The position numbers and the translations under genes were made by a program. This document shows positions 50,901 to 64,000 of a DNA stretch of 64,000 nt, piece by piece. The stretch is from Pratylenchus scribneri (taxonomy: Eukaryota > Nematoda > Chromadorea > Rhabditida > Pratylenchidae), in contig JAQSEB010000032.1 in assembly GCA_030063045.1 (NCBI GenBank), positions 434,001 to 498,000 of the forward strand, written 5' to 3'. Under the pieces are notes generated by a model. It did not search any database and had not been told where the DNA came from. It worked only from the letters and a program-made list of their open reading frames with translations. The first letter of the stretch is position 1; every line of letters starts with the position of its first letter.

Positions 50901-51830
50901 ATTTATTGAAATTCTTTTAATAGAATCATATTCTCCATTAAAAAATACAGTCCAATATTTTTTATTTTCTTAATATACCCTCATATTGATTTTTTATGAA
51001 TTTCTAAAAAATGGCCATAAATTCAATTATGCCTAGGGTATATTTGACATGTTTTAGTTCAGAATTTGAATTTTTTGAAATTCTTTTTATAGAATCATAT
51101 TTTCCATCAAAAATACAAGCCATCTTTTTTTAGATTTTTAAAATACCCTCATATTGATTTTTTATGAATTTCTAAACAAATGTCCCCCAAATTCAATTAT
51201 GCCTAGGGTATATTTGACATGTTTTAGTTCCAAATTTGAATTTTTTGAAATTCTTTTTATAAAATCATATTCTCCATTAAAAAATACAGTCCTATATTTT
51301 TTATTTTGTTAATATACCCTCATATTGATTTTTTATGAATTTCTAAACAAATGTCCCCCAAATTCAATTATGCCCAGGGTATATTTGACATGTTTTAGTT
51401 CCAAATTTGAATTTTTTGAAATTCTTTTAATAGAATCATATTTTCCATCAAAAATAAAAGCCTATCTTTTTTTATTTTTTTAAAATACTCTCATATTGAT
51501 TTTTTATGAATTTCTAAACAAATGTCCCCCAAATTCAATTATGCCTAGGGTATATTTGACATTTTCTGGACTAGGATTTGAATTTTTTGAAATTCTTTTA
51601 ATAGAATCATATTCTCCATTAAAAAATACAGTCCTATATTTTTTATTTTGTTAATATACCCTCATATTGATTTTTTATGAATTTCTAAAAAATGGCCCCA
51701 AAATTCAATTATGCCTAGGGTATATTTGACATGTTTTAGTTCAGAATTTGAATTTTTTGAAATTCTTTTTATAGAATCATATTCTCCATCAAAAAATACA
51801 AGCTTATTTTTTTAGATTTTTAAAATACCC
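47971..51830. repeat. sat2 array, delta subfamily
   Basis: About 23 monomers. They are marked by AACAAATGGCCTCAAATTC or AACAAATGTCCCCCAAATTC spacers, heads GTTTTAGTTCCAAATTTGAA and GTTTTAGTTCAGAATTTG, and tails CCTCATCAAAAAATAAAAGCC with TTTTTTTATTTTTTTAAAAT. A rare TTGAATTTATTGAAATTC variant recurs at about 49875, 50384 and 50895, 509-511 bp apart, so part of the zone is a trimer higher-order repeat. A similar GTTCCAAATTTG monomer occurs far away at about 7370, in the beta zone. Confidence 0.92.
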
Positions 51831-54800
51831 TCATATTGATTTTTTATGAATTTCTAAAAAATACCCCCCAAATTCAATTATGCCTAGGGTATATTTGACA
51901 TGTTTTAGTTCAGAATTTGAATTTTTTGAAATTCTTTTATCAGAATCATATTTTCCATCAAAAAATACAAGCCTATCTTTTTTTAGATTTTTATAATACC
52001 CTCATATTGATTTTTTATGAATTTCTAAAAAATGGCCCCAAAATTCAATTATGCCTAGGGTATATTTGACATGTTTTAGTTCAGGATTTGAATTTTTTGA
52101 AATTCTTTTATCAGAATCATATTTTCCATCAAAAAATACAGTCCTATATTTTTTATTTTATTTATATACCCTCATATTGATTTTTTATGAATTTCTAAAA
52201 AATACCCCCCAAATTCAATTATGCCTAGGGTATATTTGACATGTTTTAGTTCAGGATTTGAATTTTTTGAAATTCTTTTTATAAAATCATATTTTCCATC
52301 AAAAAATACAGTCCTATATTTTTTATTTTATTTATATACCCTCATATTGATTTTTTATGAATTTCTAAAAAATACCCCCCAAATTCAATTATGCCTAGGG
52401 TATATTTGACATGTTTTAGTTCAGGATTTGAATTTTTTGAAATTCTTTTTATAAAATCATATTCTCCATCAAAAAATACAGTCCTATTTTTTTTATTTTA
52501 TTTATATACCCTCATATTGATTTTTTTTGAATTTCTAAAAAATATCCCCCAAATTCAATTATGCCTAGGGTATATTTGATATGTTTTAGTTCAGGATTTG
52601 AATTTTTTGAAATTCTTTTTATAAAATCATATTTTCCATCAAAAAATACAGTCCTATTTTTTTTATTTTATTTATATACCCTCATATTGATTTTTTATGA
52701 ATTTCTAAAAAATGGCCCCAAAATTCAATTATGCCTAGGGTATATTTGACATGTTTTAGTTCAGGATTTGAATTTTTTGAAATTCTTTTTATAAAATCAT
52801 ATTCTCCATCAAAAAATACAGTCCTATTTTTTTTATTTTATTTATATACCCTCATATTGATTTTTTATGAATTTCTAAAAAATGGCCCCAAAATTCAATT
52901 ATGCCTAGGGTATATTTGACATTTTCTGGACTAGGATTTGAATTTTTTGAAATTCTTTTTATAAAATCATATTCTCCATCAGAAAATACAGTCCTATTTT
53001 TTTTATTTTATTTATATACCCTCATATTGATTTTTTATGAATTTCTAAAAAATGGCCCCAAAATTCAATTATGCCTAGGGTATATTTGACATGTTTTAGT
53101 TCAGGATTTGAATTTTTTGAAATTCTTTTTATAAAATCATATTCTCCATCAAAAAATACAGTCCTATATTTTTTATTTTGTTAATATACCCTCATATTGA
53201 TTTTTTATGAATTTCTAAAAAATGGCCCCAAAATTCAATTATGCCTAGGGTATATTTGACATTTTCTGGACTAGGATTTGAATTTTTTGAAATTCTTTTT
53301 ATAAAATCATATTCTCCATCAAAAAATACAGTCCTATATTTTTTATTTTGTTAATATACCCTCATATTGATTTTTTATGAATTTCTAAAAAATGGCCCCA
53401 AAATTCAATTATGCCTAGGGTATATTTGACATTTTCTGGACTAGGATTTGAATTTTTTGAAATTCTTTTTATAAAATCATATTCTCCATCAGAAAATACA
53501 GTCCTATTTTTTTTATTTTATTTATATACCCTCATATTGATTTTTTATGAATTTCTAAAAAATGGCCCCAAAATTCAATTATGCCTAGGGTATATTTGAC
53601 ATGTTTTAGTTCAGGATTTGAATTTTTTGAAATTCTTTTTATAAAATCATATTCTCCATCAAAAAATACAGTCCTATATTTTTTATTTTGTTAATATACC
53701 CTCATATTGATTTTTTATGAATTTCTAAAAAATGGCCCCAAAATTCAATTATGCCTAGGGTATATTTGACATTTTCTGGACTAGGATTTGAATTTTTTGA
53801 AATTCTTTTTATAAAATCATATTCTCCATCAAAAAATACAGTCCTATATTTTTTATTTTGTTAATATACCCTCATATTGATTTTTTATGAATTTCTAAAA
53901 AAAGGCCCCAAAATTCAATTATGCCTAGGGTATATTTGACATGTTTTAGTTCAAAATTTGAATTTTTTGAAATTCTTTTTATAGAATCATATTTTCCATC
54001 AAAAAATACAGTCCTATTTTTTTTATTTTATTTATATACCCTCATATTGATTTTTTATGAATTTCTAAAAAATGGCCCCAAAATTCAATTATGCCTAGGG
54101 TATATTTGACATTTTCTGGACTAGGATTTGAATTTTTTGAAATTCTTTTTATAAAATCATATTCTCCATCAAAAAATACAGTCCTATTTTTTTTATTTTA
54201 TTTATATACCCTCATATTGATTTTTTATGAATTTCTAAAAAATGGCCCCAAAATTCAAGTATGCCTAGGGTATATTTGACATTTTCTGGACTAGGATTTG
54301 AATTTTTTGAAATTCTTTTTATAAAATCATATTCTCCATCAAAAAATACAGTCCTATATTTTTTATTTTGTTAATATACCCTCATATTGATTTTTTATGA
54401 ATTTCTAAAAAATGGCCCCAAAATTCAATTATGCCTAGGGTATATTTGACATGTTTTAGTTCAAAATTTGAATTTTTTGAAATTCTTTTTATAAAATCAT
54501 ATTCTCCATCAAAAAATACAGTCCTATATTTTTTATTTTGTTAATATACCCTCATATTGATTTTTTATGAATTTCTAAAAAATGGCCCCAAAATTCAATT
54601 ATGCCTAGGGTATATTTGACATGTTTTAGTTCAGAATTTGAATTTTTTGAAATTCTTTTTATAAAATCATATTCTCCATCAAAAAATACAGTCCTATTTT
54701 TTTTATTTTATTTATATACCCCCATATTGATTTTTTATGAATTTCTAAAAAATACCCCCCAAATTCAATTATGCCTAGGGTATATTTGACATGTTTTAGT

Positions 54801-57800
54801 TCAGGATTTGAATTTTTTGAAATTCTTTTTATAGAATCATATTCTCCATCAAAAAATACAGTCCTATTTTTTTTATTTTATTTATATACCCTCATATTGA
54901 TTTTTTATGAATTTCTAAAAAAAGGCCCCAAAATTCAATTATGCCTAGGGTATATTTGACATGTTTTAGTTCAAAATTTGAATTTTTTGAAATTCTTTTT
55001 ATAGAATCATATTTTCCATCAAAAAATACAGTCCTATTTTTTTTATTTTATTTATATACCCTCATATTGATTTTTTATGAATTTCTAAAAAATGGCCCCA
55101 AAATTCAATTATGCCTAGGGTATATTTGACATTTTCTGGACTAGGATTTGAATTTTTTGAAATTCTTTTTATAAAATCATATTCTCCATCAAAAAATACA
55201 GTCCTATTTTTTTTATTTTATTTATATACCCTCATATTGATTTTTTATGAATTTCTAAAAAATGGCCCCAAAATTCAAGTATGCCTAGGGTATATTTGAC
55301 ATTTTCTGGACTAGGATTTGAATTTTTTGAAATTCTTTTTATAAAATCATATTCTCCATCAAAAAATACAGTCCTATATTTTTTATTTTGTTAATATACC
55401 CTCATATTGATTTTTTATGAATTTCTAAAAAATGGCCCCAAAATTCAATTATGCCTAGGGTATATTTGACATGTTTTAGTTCAGAATTTGAATTTTTTGA
55501 AATTCTTTTTATAAAATCATATTCTCCATCAAAAAATACAGTCCTATTTTTTTTATTTTATTTATATACCCCCATATTGATTTTTTATGAATTTCTAAAA
55601 AATACCCCCCAAATTCAATTATGCCTAGGGTATATTTGACATGTTTTAGTTCAGGATTTGAATTTTTTGAAATTCTTTTTATAAAATCATATTCTCCATC
55701 AAAAAATACAAGCCTATTTTTTTAGATTTTTAAAATACCCTCATATTGATTTTTTATGAATTTCTAAAAAATACCCCCCAAATTCAATTATGCCTAGGGT
55801 ATATTTGACATGTTTTAGTTCAAAATTTGAATTTTTTGAAATTCTTTTTATAAAATCATATTCTCCATCAAAAAATACAAGCCTATTTTTTTAGATTTTT
55901 AAAATACCCTCATATTGATTTTTTATGAATTTCTAAAAAATACCCCCCAAATTCAATTATGCCTAGGGTATATTTGACATGTTTTAGTTCAAAATTTGAA
56001 TTTTTTGAAATTCTTTTTATAAAATCATATTCTCCATCAAAAAATACAAGCCTATTTTTTTAGATTTTTAAAATACCCTCATATTGATTTTTTATGAATT
56101 TCTAAAAAATACCCCCCAAATTCAATTATGCCTAGGGTATATTTGACATGTTTTAGTTCAAAATTTGAATTTTTTGAAATTCTTTTTATAAAATCATATT
56201 CTCCATCAAAAAATACAGTCCTATTTTTTTTATTTTATTTATATACCCCCATATTGATTTTTTATGAATTTCTAAAAAATACCCCCCAAATTCAATTATG
56301 CCTAGGGTATATTTGACATTTTCTGGACTAGGATTTGAATTTTTTGAAATTCTTTTTATAAAATCATATTCTCCATCAAAAAATACAGTCCTATTTTTTT
56401 TATTTTATTTATATACCCCCATATTGATTTTTTATGAATTTCTAAAAAATACCCCCCAAATTCAATTATGCCTAGGGTATATTTGACATTTTCTGGACTA
56501 GGATTTGAATTTTTTGAAATTCTTTTTATAAAATCATATTCTCCATCAGAAAATACAGTCCTATTTTTTTTATTTTATTTATATACCCTCATATTGATTT
56601 TTTATGAATTTCTAAAAAATGGCCCCAAAATTCAATTATGCCTAGGGTATATTTGACATTTTCTGGACTAGGATTTGAATTTTTTGAAATTCTTTTTATA
56701 AAATCATATTCTCCATCAAAAAATACAGTCCTATTTTTTTTATTTTATTTATATACCCCCATATTGATTTTTTATGAATTTCTAAAAAATACCCCCCAAA
56801 TTCAATTATGCCTAGGGTATATTTGACATTTTCTGGACTAGGATTTGAATTTTTTGAAATTCTTTTTATAAAATCATATTCTCCATCAAAAAATACAGTC
56901 CTATTTTTTTTATTTTATTTATATACCCTCATATTGATTTTTTATGAATTTCTAAAAAATGGCCCCAAAATTCAAGTATGCCTAGGGTATATTTGACATT
57001 TTCTGGACTAGGATTTGAATTTTTTGAAATTCTTTTTATAAAATCATATTCTCCATCAAAAAATACAGTCCTATATTTTTTATTTTGTTAATATACCCTC
57101 ATATTGATTTTTTATGAATTTCTAAAAAATGGCCCCAAAATTCAATTATGCCTAGGGTATATTTGACATTTTCTGGACTAGGATTTGAATTTTTTGAAAT
57201 TCTTTTTATAAAATCATATTCTCCATCAAAAAATACAGTCCTATTTTTTTTATTTTATTTATATACCCCCATATTGATTTTTTATGAATTTCTAAAAAAT
57301 ACCCCCCAAATTCAATTATGCCTAGGGTATATTTGACATTTTCTGGACTAGGATTTGAATTTTTTGAAATTCTTTTTATAAAATCATATTCTCCATCAAA
57401 AAATACAGTCCTATTTTTTTTATTTTATTTATATACCCTCATATTGATTTTTTATGAATTTCTAAAAAATGGCCCCAAAATTCAAGTATGCCTAGGGTAT
57501 ATTTGACATTTTCTGGACTAGGATTTGAATTTTTTGAAATTCTTTTTATAAAATCATATTCTCCATCAAAAAATACAGTCCTATATTTTTTATTTTGTTA
57601 ATATACCCTCATATTGATTTTTTATGAATTTCTAAAAAATGGCCCCAAAATTCAATTATGCCTAGGGTATATTTGACATTTTCTGGACTAGGATTTGAAT
57701 TTTTTGAAATTCTTTTTATAAAATCATATTCTCCATCAGAAAATACAGTCCTATTTTTTTTATTTTATTTATATACCCTCATATTGATTTTTTATGAATT

Positions 57801-59960
57801 TCTAAAAAATGGCCCCAAAATTCAATTATGCCTAGGGTATATTTGACATGTTTTAGTTCAGGATTTGAATTTTTTGAAATTCTTTTTATAAAATCATATT
57901 CTCCATCAAAAAATACAGTCCTATATTTTTTATTTTGTTAATATACCCTCATATTGATTTTTTATGAATTTCTAAAAAATGGCCCCAAAATTCAATTATG
58001 CCTAGGGTATATTTGACATTTTCTGGACTAGGATTTGAATTTTTTGAAATTCTTTTTATAAAATCATATTCTCCATCAAAAAATACAGTCCTATATTTTT
58101 TATTTTGTTAATATACCCTCATATTGATTTTTTATGAATTTCTAAAAAATGGCCCCAAAATTCAATTATGCCTAGGGTATATTTGACATTTTCTGGACTA
58201 GGATTTGAATTTTTTGAAATTCTTTTTATAAAATCATATTCTCCATCAGAAAATACAGTCCTATTTTTTTTATTTTATTTATATACCCTCATATTGATTT
58301 TTTATGAATTTCTAAAAAATGGCCCCAAAATTCAATTATGCCTAGGGTATATTTGACATGTTTTAGTTCAGGATTTGAATTTTTTGAAATTCTTTTTATA
58401 AAATCATATTCTCCATCAAAAAATACAGTCCTATATTTTTTATTTTGTTAATATACCCTCATATTGATTTTTTATGAATTTCTAAAAAATGGCCCCAAAA
58501 TTCAATTATGCCTAGGGTATATTTGACATTTTCTGGACTAGGATTTGAATTTTTTGAAATTCTTTTTATAAAATCATATTCTCCATCAAAAAATACAGTC
58601 CTATATTTTTTATTTTGTTAATATACCCTCATATTGATTTTTTATGAATTTCTAAAAAATGGCCCCAAAATTCAATTATGCCTAGGGTATATTTGACATG
58701 TTTTAGTTCAGAATTTGAATTTTTTGAAATTCTTTTTATAAAATCATATTCTCCATCAAAAAATACAGTCCTATTTTTTTTATTTTATTTATATACCCCC
58801 ATATTGATTTTTTATGAATTTCTAAAAAATACCCCCCAAATTCAATTATGCCTAGGGTATATTTGACATGTTTTAGTTCAGGATTTGAATTTTTTGAAAT
58901 TCTTTTTATAAAATCATATTTTCCATCAAAAAATACAGTCCTATTTTTTTTATTTTATTTATATACCCTCATATTGATTTTTTATGAATTTCTAAAAAAT
59001 GGCCCCAAAATTCAATTATGCCTAGGGTATATTTGACATGTTTTAGTTCAAAATTTGAATTTTTTGAAATTCTTTTTATAGAATCATATTCTCCATCAAA
59101 AAATACAGTCCTATTTTTTTTATTTTATTTATATACCCTCATATTGATTTTTTATGAATTTCTAAAAAAAGGCCCCAAAATTCAATTATGCCTAGGGTAT
59201 ATTTGACATGTTTTAGTTCAAAATTTGAATTTTTTGAAATTCTTTTTATAGAATCATATTTTCCATCAAAAAATACAGTCCTATTTTTTTTATTTTATTT
59301 ATATACCCTCATATTGATTTTTTATGAATTTCTAAAAAATGGCCCCAAAATTCAATTATGCCTAGGGTATATTTGACATTTTCTGGACTAGGATTTGAAT
59401 TTTTTGAAATTCTTTTTATAAAATCATATTCTCCATCAAAAAATACAGTCCTATTTTTTTTATTTTATTTATATACCCTCATATTGATTTTTTATGAATT
59501 TCTAAAAAATGGCCCCAAAATTCAAGTATGCCTAGGGTATATTTGACATTTTCTGGACTAGGATTTGAATTTTTTGAAATTCTTTTTATAAAATCATATT
59601 CTCCATCAAAAAATACAGTCCTATATTTTTTATTTTGTTAATATACCCTCATATTGATTTTTTATGAATTTCTAAAAAATGGCCCCAAAATTCAATTATG
59701 CCTAGGGTATATTTGACATGTTTTAGTTCAGAATTTGAATTTTTTGAAATTCTTTTTATAAAATCATATTCTCCATCAAAAAATACAGTCCTATTTTTTT
59801 TATTTTATTTATATACCCCCATATTGATTTTTTATGAATTTCTAAAAAATACCCCCCAAATTCAATTATGCCTAGGGTATATTTGACATGTTTTAGTTCA
59901 GGATTTGAATTTTTTGAAATTCTTTTTATAAAATCATATTCTCCATCAAAAAATACAGTC
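51831..59960. repeat. sat2 array, epsilon subfamily
   Basis: About 48 monomers with a very regular 170-bp period. They are marked by CAGTCCTATTTTTTTTATTT, TTTATTTATATACCCTCATA and TTTTTATAAAATCATATTC. Spacers alternate between TGGCCCCAAAATTC and TACCCCCCAAATTC, and heads among TTTCTGGACTAGG, GTTTTAGTTCAGG and GTTTTAGTTCAAAATTTG. The rare CCATCAGAAAATAC variant recurs at 510-bp steps (for example in the monomers beginning 52901 and 53411, and again 57658 and 58168). An AATTCAAGTATGCC variant marks 54256, 55276, 56971, 57481 and 59521. Each monomer has one 62-residue open frame broken at the next monomer because 170 is not a multiple of three. Confidence 0.93.
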
Positions 59961-62900
59961 CTATATTTTTTATTTTGTTAATATACCCCCATATTGATTT
60001 TTTATGAATTTCTAAAAAAAAACCCCCAAATTCAATTATGCCTAGGGTATATTTGACATTTTCTGGACTAGGATTTGAATTTTTTGAAATTCTTTTAATA
60101 GAATCATATTCTACATAAAAAAATACAGTCCTATATTTTTTATTTTGTTAATATACCCTCATATTGATTTTTTATGAATTTCTAAAAAATACCCCCCAAA
60201 TTCAATTATGCCTAGGGTATATTTGACATTTTCTGGACTAGGATTTGAATTTTTTGAAATTCTTTTAATAGAATCATATTCTCCATCAAAAAATACAGTC
60301 CTATATTTTTTATTTTGTTAATATACCCCCATATTGATTTTTTATGAATTTCTAAAAAAAAACCCCCAAATTCAATTATGCCTAGGGTATATTTGACATG
60401 TTTTAATTCAGGATTTGAATTTTTTGAAATTCTTTTAATAGAATCATATTCTCCATCAAAAAATACAGTCCTATATTTTTTATTTTGTTAATATACCCCC
60501 ATATTGATTTTTTATGAATTTCTAAAAAAAAACCCCCAAATTCAATTATGCCTAGGGTATATTTGACATTTTCTGGACTAGGATTTGAATTTTTTGAAAT
60601 TCTTTTAATAGAATCATATTCTCCATCAAAAAATACAGTCCTATATTTTTTATTTTGTTAATATACCCTCATATTGATTTTTTATGAATTTCTAAAAAAT
60701 ACCCCCCAAATTCAATTATGCCTAGGGTATATTTGACATGTTTTAATTCAGGATTTGAATTTTTTGAAATTCTTTTAATAGAATCATATTCTCCATCAAA
60801 AAATACAGTCCTATATTTTTTATTTTGTTAATATACCCTCATATTGATTTTTTATGAATTTCTAAAAAATACCCCCCAAATTCAATTATGCCTAGGGTAT
60901 ATTTGACATTTTCTGGACTAGGATTTGAATTTTTTGAAATTCTTTTAATAGAATCCTATTCTCCATCAAAAAATACAGTCCTATATTTTTTATTTTGTTA
61001 ATATACCCCCATATTGATTTTTTATGAATTTCTAAAAAAAAACCCCCAAATTCAATTATGCCTAGGGTATATTTGAAATTTTCTGGACTAGGATTTGAAT
61101 TTTTTGAAATTCTTTTATCAGAATCATATTCTCCATCAAAAAATACAGTCCTATATTTTTTATTTTGTTAATATACCCCCATATTGATTTTTTATGAATT
61201 TCTAAAAAAAAACCCCCAAATTCAATTATGCCTAGGGTATATTTGACATTTTCTGGACTAGGATTTGAATTTTTTGAAATTCTTTTATCAGAATCATATT
61301 CTCCATCAAAAAATACAGTCCTATTTTTTTTATTTTGTTAATATACCCCCATATTGATTTTTTATGAATTTCTAAAAAAAACCCCCAAATTCAATTATGC
61401 CTAGGGTATATTTGACATTTTCTGGACTAGGATTTGAATTTTTTGAAATTCTTTTATCAGAATCATATTCTCCATCAAAAAATACAGTCCTATATTTTTT
61501 ATTTTGTTAATATACCCCCATATTGATTTTTTATGAATTTCTAAAAAAAAACCCCCAAATTCAATTATGCCTAGGGTATATTTGACATTTTCTGGACTAG
61601 GATTTGAATTTTTTGAAATTCTTTTATCAGAATCATATTCTCCATCAAAAAATACAGTCCTATATTTTTTATTTTGTTAATATACCCTCATATTGATTTT
61701 TTATGAATTTCTAAAAAAAACCCCCAAATTCAATTATGCCTAGGGTATATTTGACATTTTCTGGACTAGGATTTGAATTTTTTGAAATTCTTTTAATAGA
61801 ATCATATTCTACATAAAAAAATACAGTCCTATATTTTTTATTTTGTTAATATACCCCCATATTGATTTTTTATGAATTTCTAAAAAAAAACCCCCAAATT
61901 CAATTATGCCTAGGGTATATTTGACATGTTTTAATTCAGGATTTGAATTTTTTGAAATTCTTTTAATAGAATCATATTCTCCATCAAAAAATACAGTCCT
62001 ATATTTTTTATTTTGTTAATATACCCTCATATTGATTTTTTATGAATTTCTAAAAAAAACCCCCAAATTCAATTATGCCTAGGGTATATTTGACATTTTC
62101 TGGACTAGGATTTGAATTTTTTGAAATTCTTTTAATAGAATCATATTCTACATAAAAAAATACAGTCCTATATTTTTTATTTTGTTAATATACCCCCATA
62201 TTGATTTTTTATGAATTTCTAAAAAATACCCCCCAAATTCAATTATGCCTAGGGTATATTTGACATGTTTTAATTCAGGATTTGAATTTTTTGAAATTCT
62301 TTTAATAGAATCATATTCTCCATCAAAAAATACAGTCCTATATTTTTTATTTTGTTAATATACCCCCATATTGATTTTTTATGAATTTCTAAAAAAAAAC
62401 CCCCAAATTCAATTATGCCTAGGGTATATTTGACATTTTCTGGACTAGGATTTGAATTTTTTGAAATTCTTTTAATAGAATCATATTCTCCATCAAAAAA
62501 TACAGTCCTATATTTTTTATTTTGTTAATATACCCTCATATTGATTTTTTATGAATTTCTAAAAAATACCCCCCAAATTCAATTATGCCTAGGGTATATT
62601 TGACATGTTTTAATTCAGGATTTGAATTTTTTGAAATTCTTTTAATAGAATCATATTCTCCATCAAAAAATACAGTCCTATATTTTTTATTTTGTTAATA
62701 TACCCCCATATTGATTTTTTATGAATTTCTAAAAAAAAACCCCCCAAATTCAATTATGCCTAGGGTATATTTGACATTTTCTGGACTAGGATTTGAATTT
62801 TTTGAAATTCTTTTATCAGAATCATATTCTCCATCAAAAAATACAGTCCTATATTTTTTATTTTGTTAATATACCCCCATATTGATTTTTTATGAATTTC

Positions 62901-63240
62901 TAAAAAAAAACCCCCAAATTCAATTATGCCTAGGGTATATTTGACATTTTCTGGACTAGGATTTGAATTTTTTGAAATTCTTTTATCAGAATCATATTCT
63001 CCATCAAAAAATACAGTCCTATATTTTTTATTTTGTTAATATACCCCCATATTGATTTTTTATGAATTTCTAAAAAAAACCCCCAAATTCAATTATGCCT
63101 AGGGTATATTTGACATTTTCTGGACTAGGATTTGAATTTTTTGAAATTCTTTTAATAGAATCATATTCTACATAAAAAAATACAGTCCTATATTTTTTAT
63201 TTTGTTAATATACCCTCATATTGATTTTTTATGAATTTCT
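59961..63240. repeat. sat2 array, zeta (alpha-like) subfamily
   Basis: About 19 monomers of 170-171 bp. They are marked by TTAATATACCCCCATATTGA, spacers AAAAAAAACCCCCAAATTC, TTTCTGGACTAGG or GTTTTAATTCAGG heads, and either CTTTTATCAGAATCATATTC or CTTTTAATAGAATCATATTC. Some tails read CTACATAAAAAAATACAG, found only here. The set is close to the alpha monomers at the left end of sat2 (2653-4700), so related forms lie at both ends of the visible array. Confidence 0.92.
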
Positions 63241-64000
63241 AAAAAATACCCCCCAAATTCAATTATGCCTAGGGTATATTTGACATGTTTTAGTTCAGGA
63301 TTTAAATTTTTTGAAATTCTTTTTATAGAATCATATTCTCCATCAAAAAATACAGTCCTATATTTTTTATTTTATTAATAAACCCTCATATTGATTTTTT
63401 ATGAATTTCTAAAAAATGGCCCCAAAATTCAATTATGCCTAGGGTATATTTGACATGTTTTAGTTCAGAATTTGAATTTTTTGAAATTCTTTTTATAAAA
63501 TCATATTTTCCATCAAAAAATACAGTCCTATATTTCTTATTTTGTTAATATACCCTCATATTGATTTTTTATGAATTTCTAAAAAATGGCTCCAAAATTC
63601 AATTATGCCTAGGGTATATTTGACATTTTCTGGACTAGGATTTGAATTTTATGAAATTCTTTTAATAAAATCTTATTCTCCATTAAAAAATACATGCCTA
63701 TCTTTTTTTAGATTTTTAAAATACCCTCATATTGATTTTTTATGAATTTCTAAAAAATGGCCCCAAAATTCAATTATGCCTAGGGTATATTTGACATGTT
63801 TTAGTTCAGAATTTGAATTTTTTGAAATTCTTTTTATAAAATCATATTTTCCATCAAAAAATACAGTCCTATATTTCTTATTTTGTTAATATACCCTCAT
63901 ATTGATTTTTTATGAATTTCTAAAAAATACCCCCCAAATTCAATTATGCCTAGGGTATATTTGACATTTTCTGGCCTAGGTTTTGAATCTTTTGAAATTT
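63241..64000. repeat. sat2 array, mixed monomers at right window edge
   Basis: Four to five monomers of mixed type with more private substitutions than the zones to the left (GATTTAAATTTTTTG, ATTAATAAACCC, TATATTTCTTATTTTG, TTTTATGAAATTC, AAATCTTATTC, CTGGCCTAGGTTTTGAATCT). One gamma-like tail (CCATTAAAAAATACATGCC) occurs at about 63678. The rise in divergence could mean that the array edge is near; the window ends inside a monomer. Confidence 0.85.

Noticed and set aside
52051..59886. Serial 62-residue plus-strand frames beginning ATGCCTAGGG in nearly every epsilon monomer
   Set aside because: One identical frame per 170-bp monomer, overlapping the next start by a few bases, is a by-product of the repeat. 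The composition is low-complexity (F, L, Y, I rich) and no ribosome or splice context is seen.
2653..64000. CRISPR array
   Set aside because: Regular repeats are present, but the whole 170-bp unit repeats with no unique spacers and no cas genes. This is satellite DNA.
2653..64000. CENP-B box or telomere repeats within monomers
   Set aside because: No stretch resembling the 17-bp CENP-B box was found (the TTTAACGAATTTC segment does not fit), and no TTTAGGG- or TTAGGG-type runs occur.

Overview
This window is nuclear-type eukaryotic repetitive DNA, almost entirely tandem satellite. I find no protein-coding gene, rRNA, tRNA or CRISPR array that I can support. The base composition is very AT-rich, the monomers are 170-181 bp, and copies are nested into higher-order repeats (HORs). 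This is the usual look of centromeric, pericentromeric or other heterochromatic satellite arrays. The sequence does not name the species; a plant is plausible because of the monomer size and the Helitron-like insert, but this is an inference only.

Layout: (1) 1-2652 is an array of a first satellite (sat1), mainly a 167/171/181-bp monomer A, with an unlike module B at each end. (2) At about 2653-2660 it changes abruptly into a second satellite (sat2), which runs to the end of the window: about 55.5 kb, or roughly 325 monomers of 170-171 bp. Sat2 is zoned into subfamilies that I call alpha (2653-4700), beta (4701-17246), an alpha/beta mosaic (17247-28060), beta again (28061-39340, with the inserts), gamma (39341-47970), delta (47971-51830), epsilon (51831-59960) and zeta (59961-63240). 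The labels are mine and rest on diagnostic motifs given in each entry.

(3) The array is broken twice, at 30420-33329 and 35206-38115, by the same 2910-bp GC-richer insert. Each insert is two diverged head-to-tail copies of one element that ends in CTAG, lies between A and T of the target, has no terminal inverted repeats, and carries a perfect 8-bp-stem hairpin. This suggests a non-autonomous Helitron-like element. Each element contains a ~131-bp internal tandem repeat built round GGTTTGCAAACCGGTT and a ~40-bp repeat built round GCGAGCGAAGCGAGC. The two inserts are one insertion event duplicated with flanking satellite (offset 4786 bp, near-identical block 30314-34554 versus 35100-39340).

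The region works as a record of array evolution rather than as a set of cooperating genes: local amplification of single mutations (8-bp deletion at 8727-9060), 510-bp trimers, 854/855-bp pentamers, and large tandem duplications of 3248, ~3072 and 4786 bp. All open reading frames are by-products of repeat sequence. Identity statements were made by eye and should be confirmed by self-alignment.
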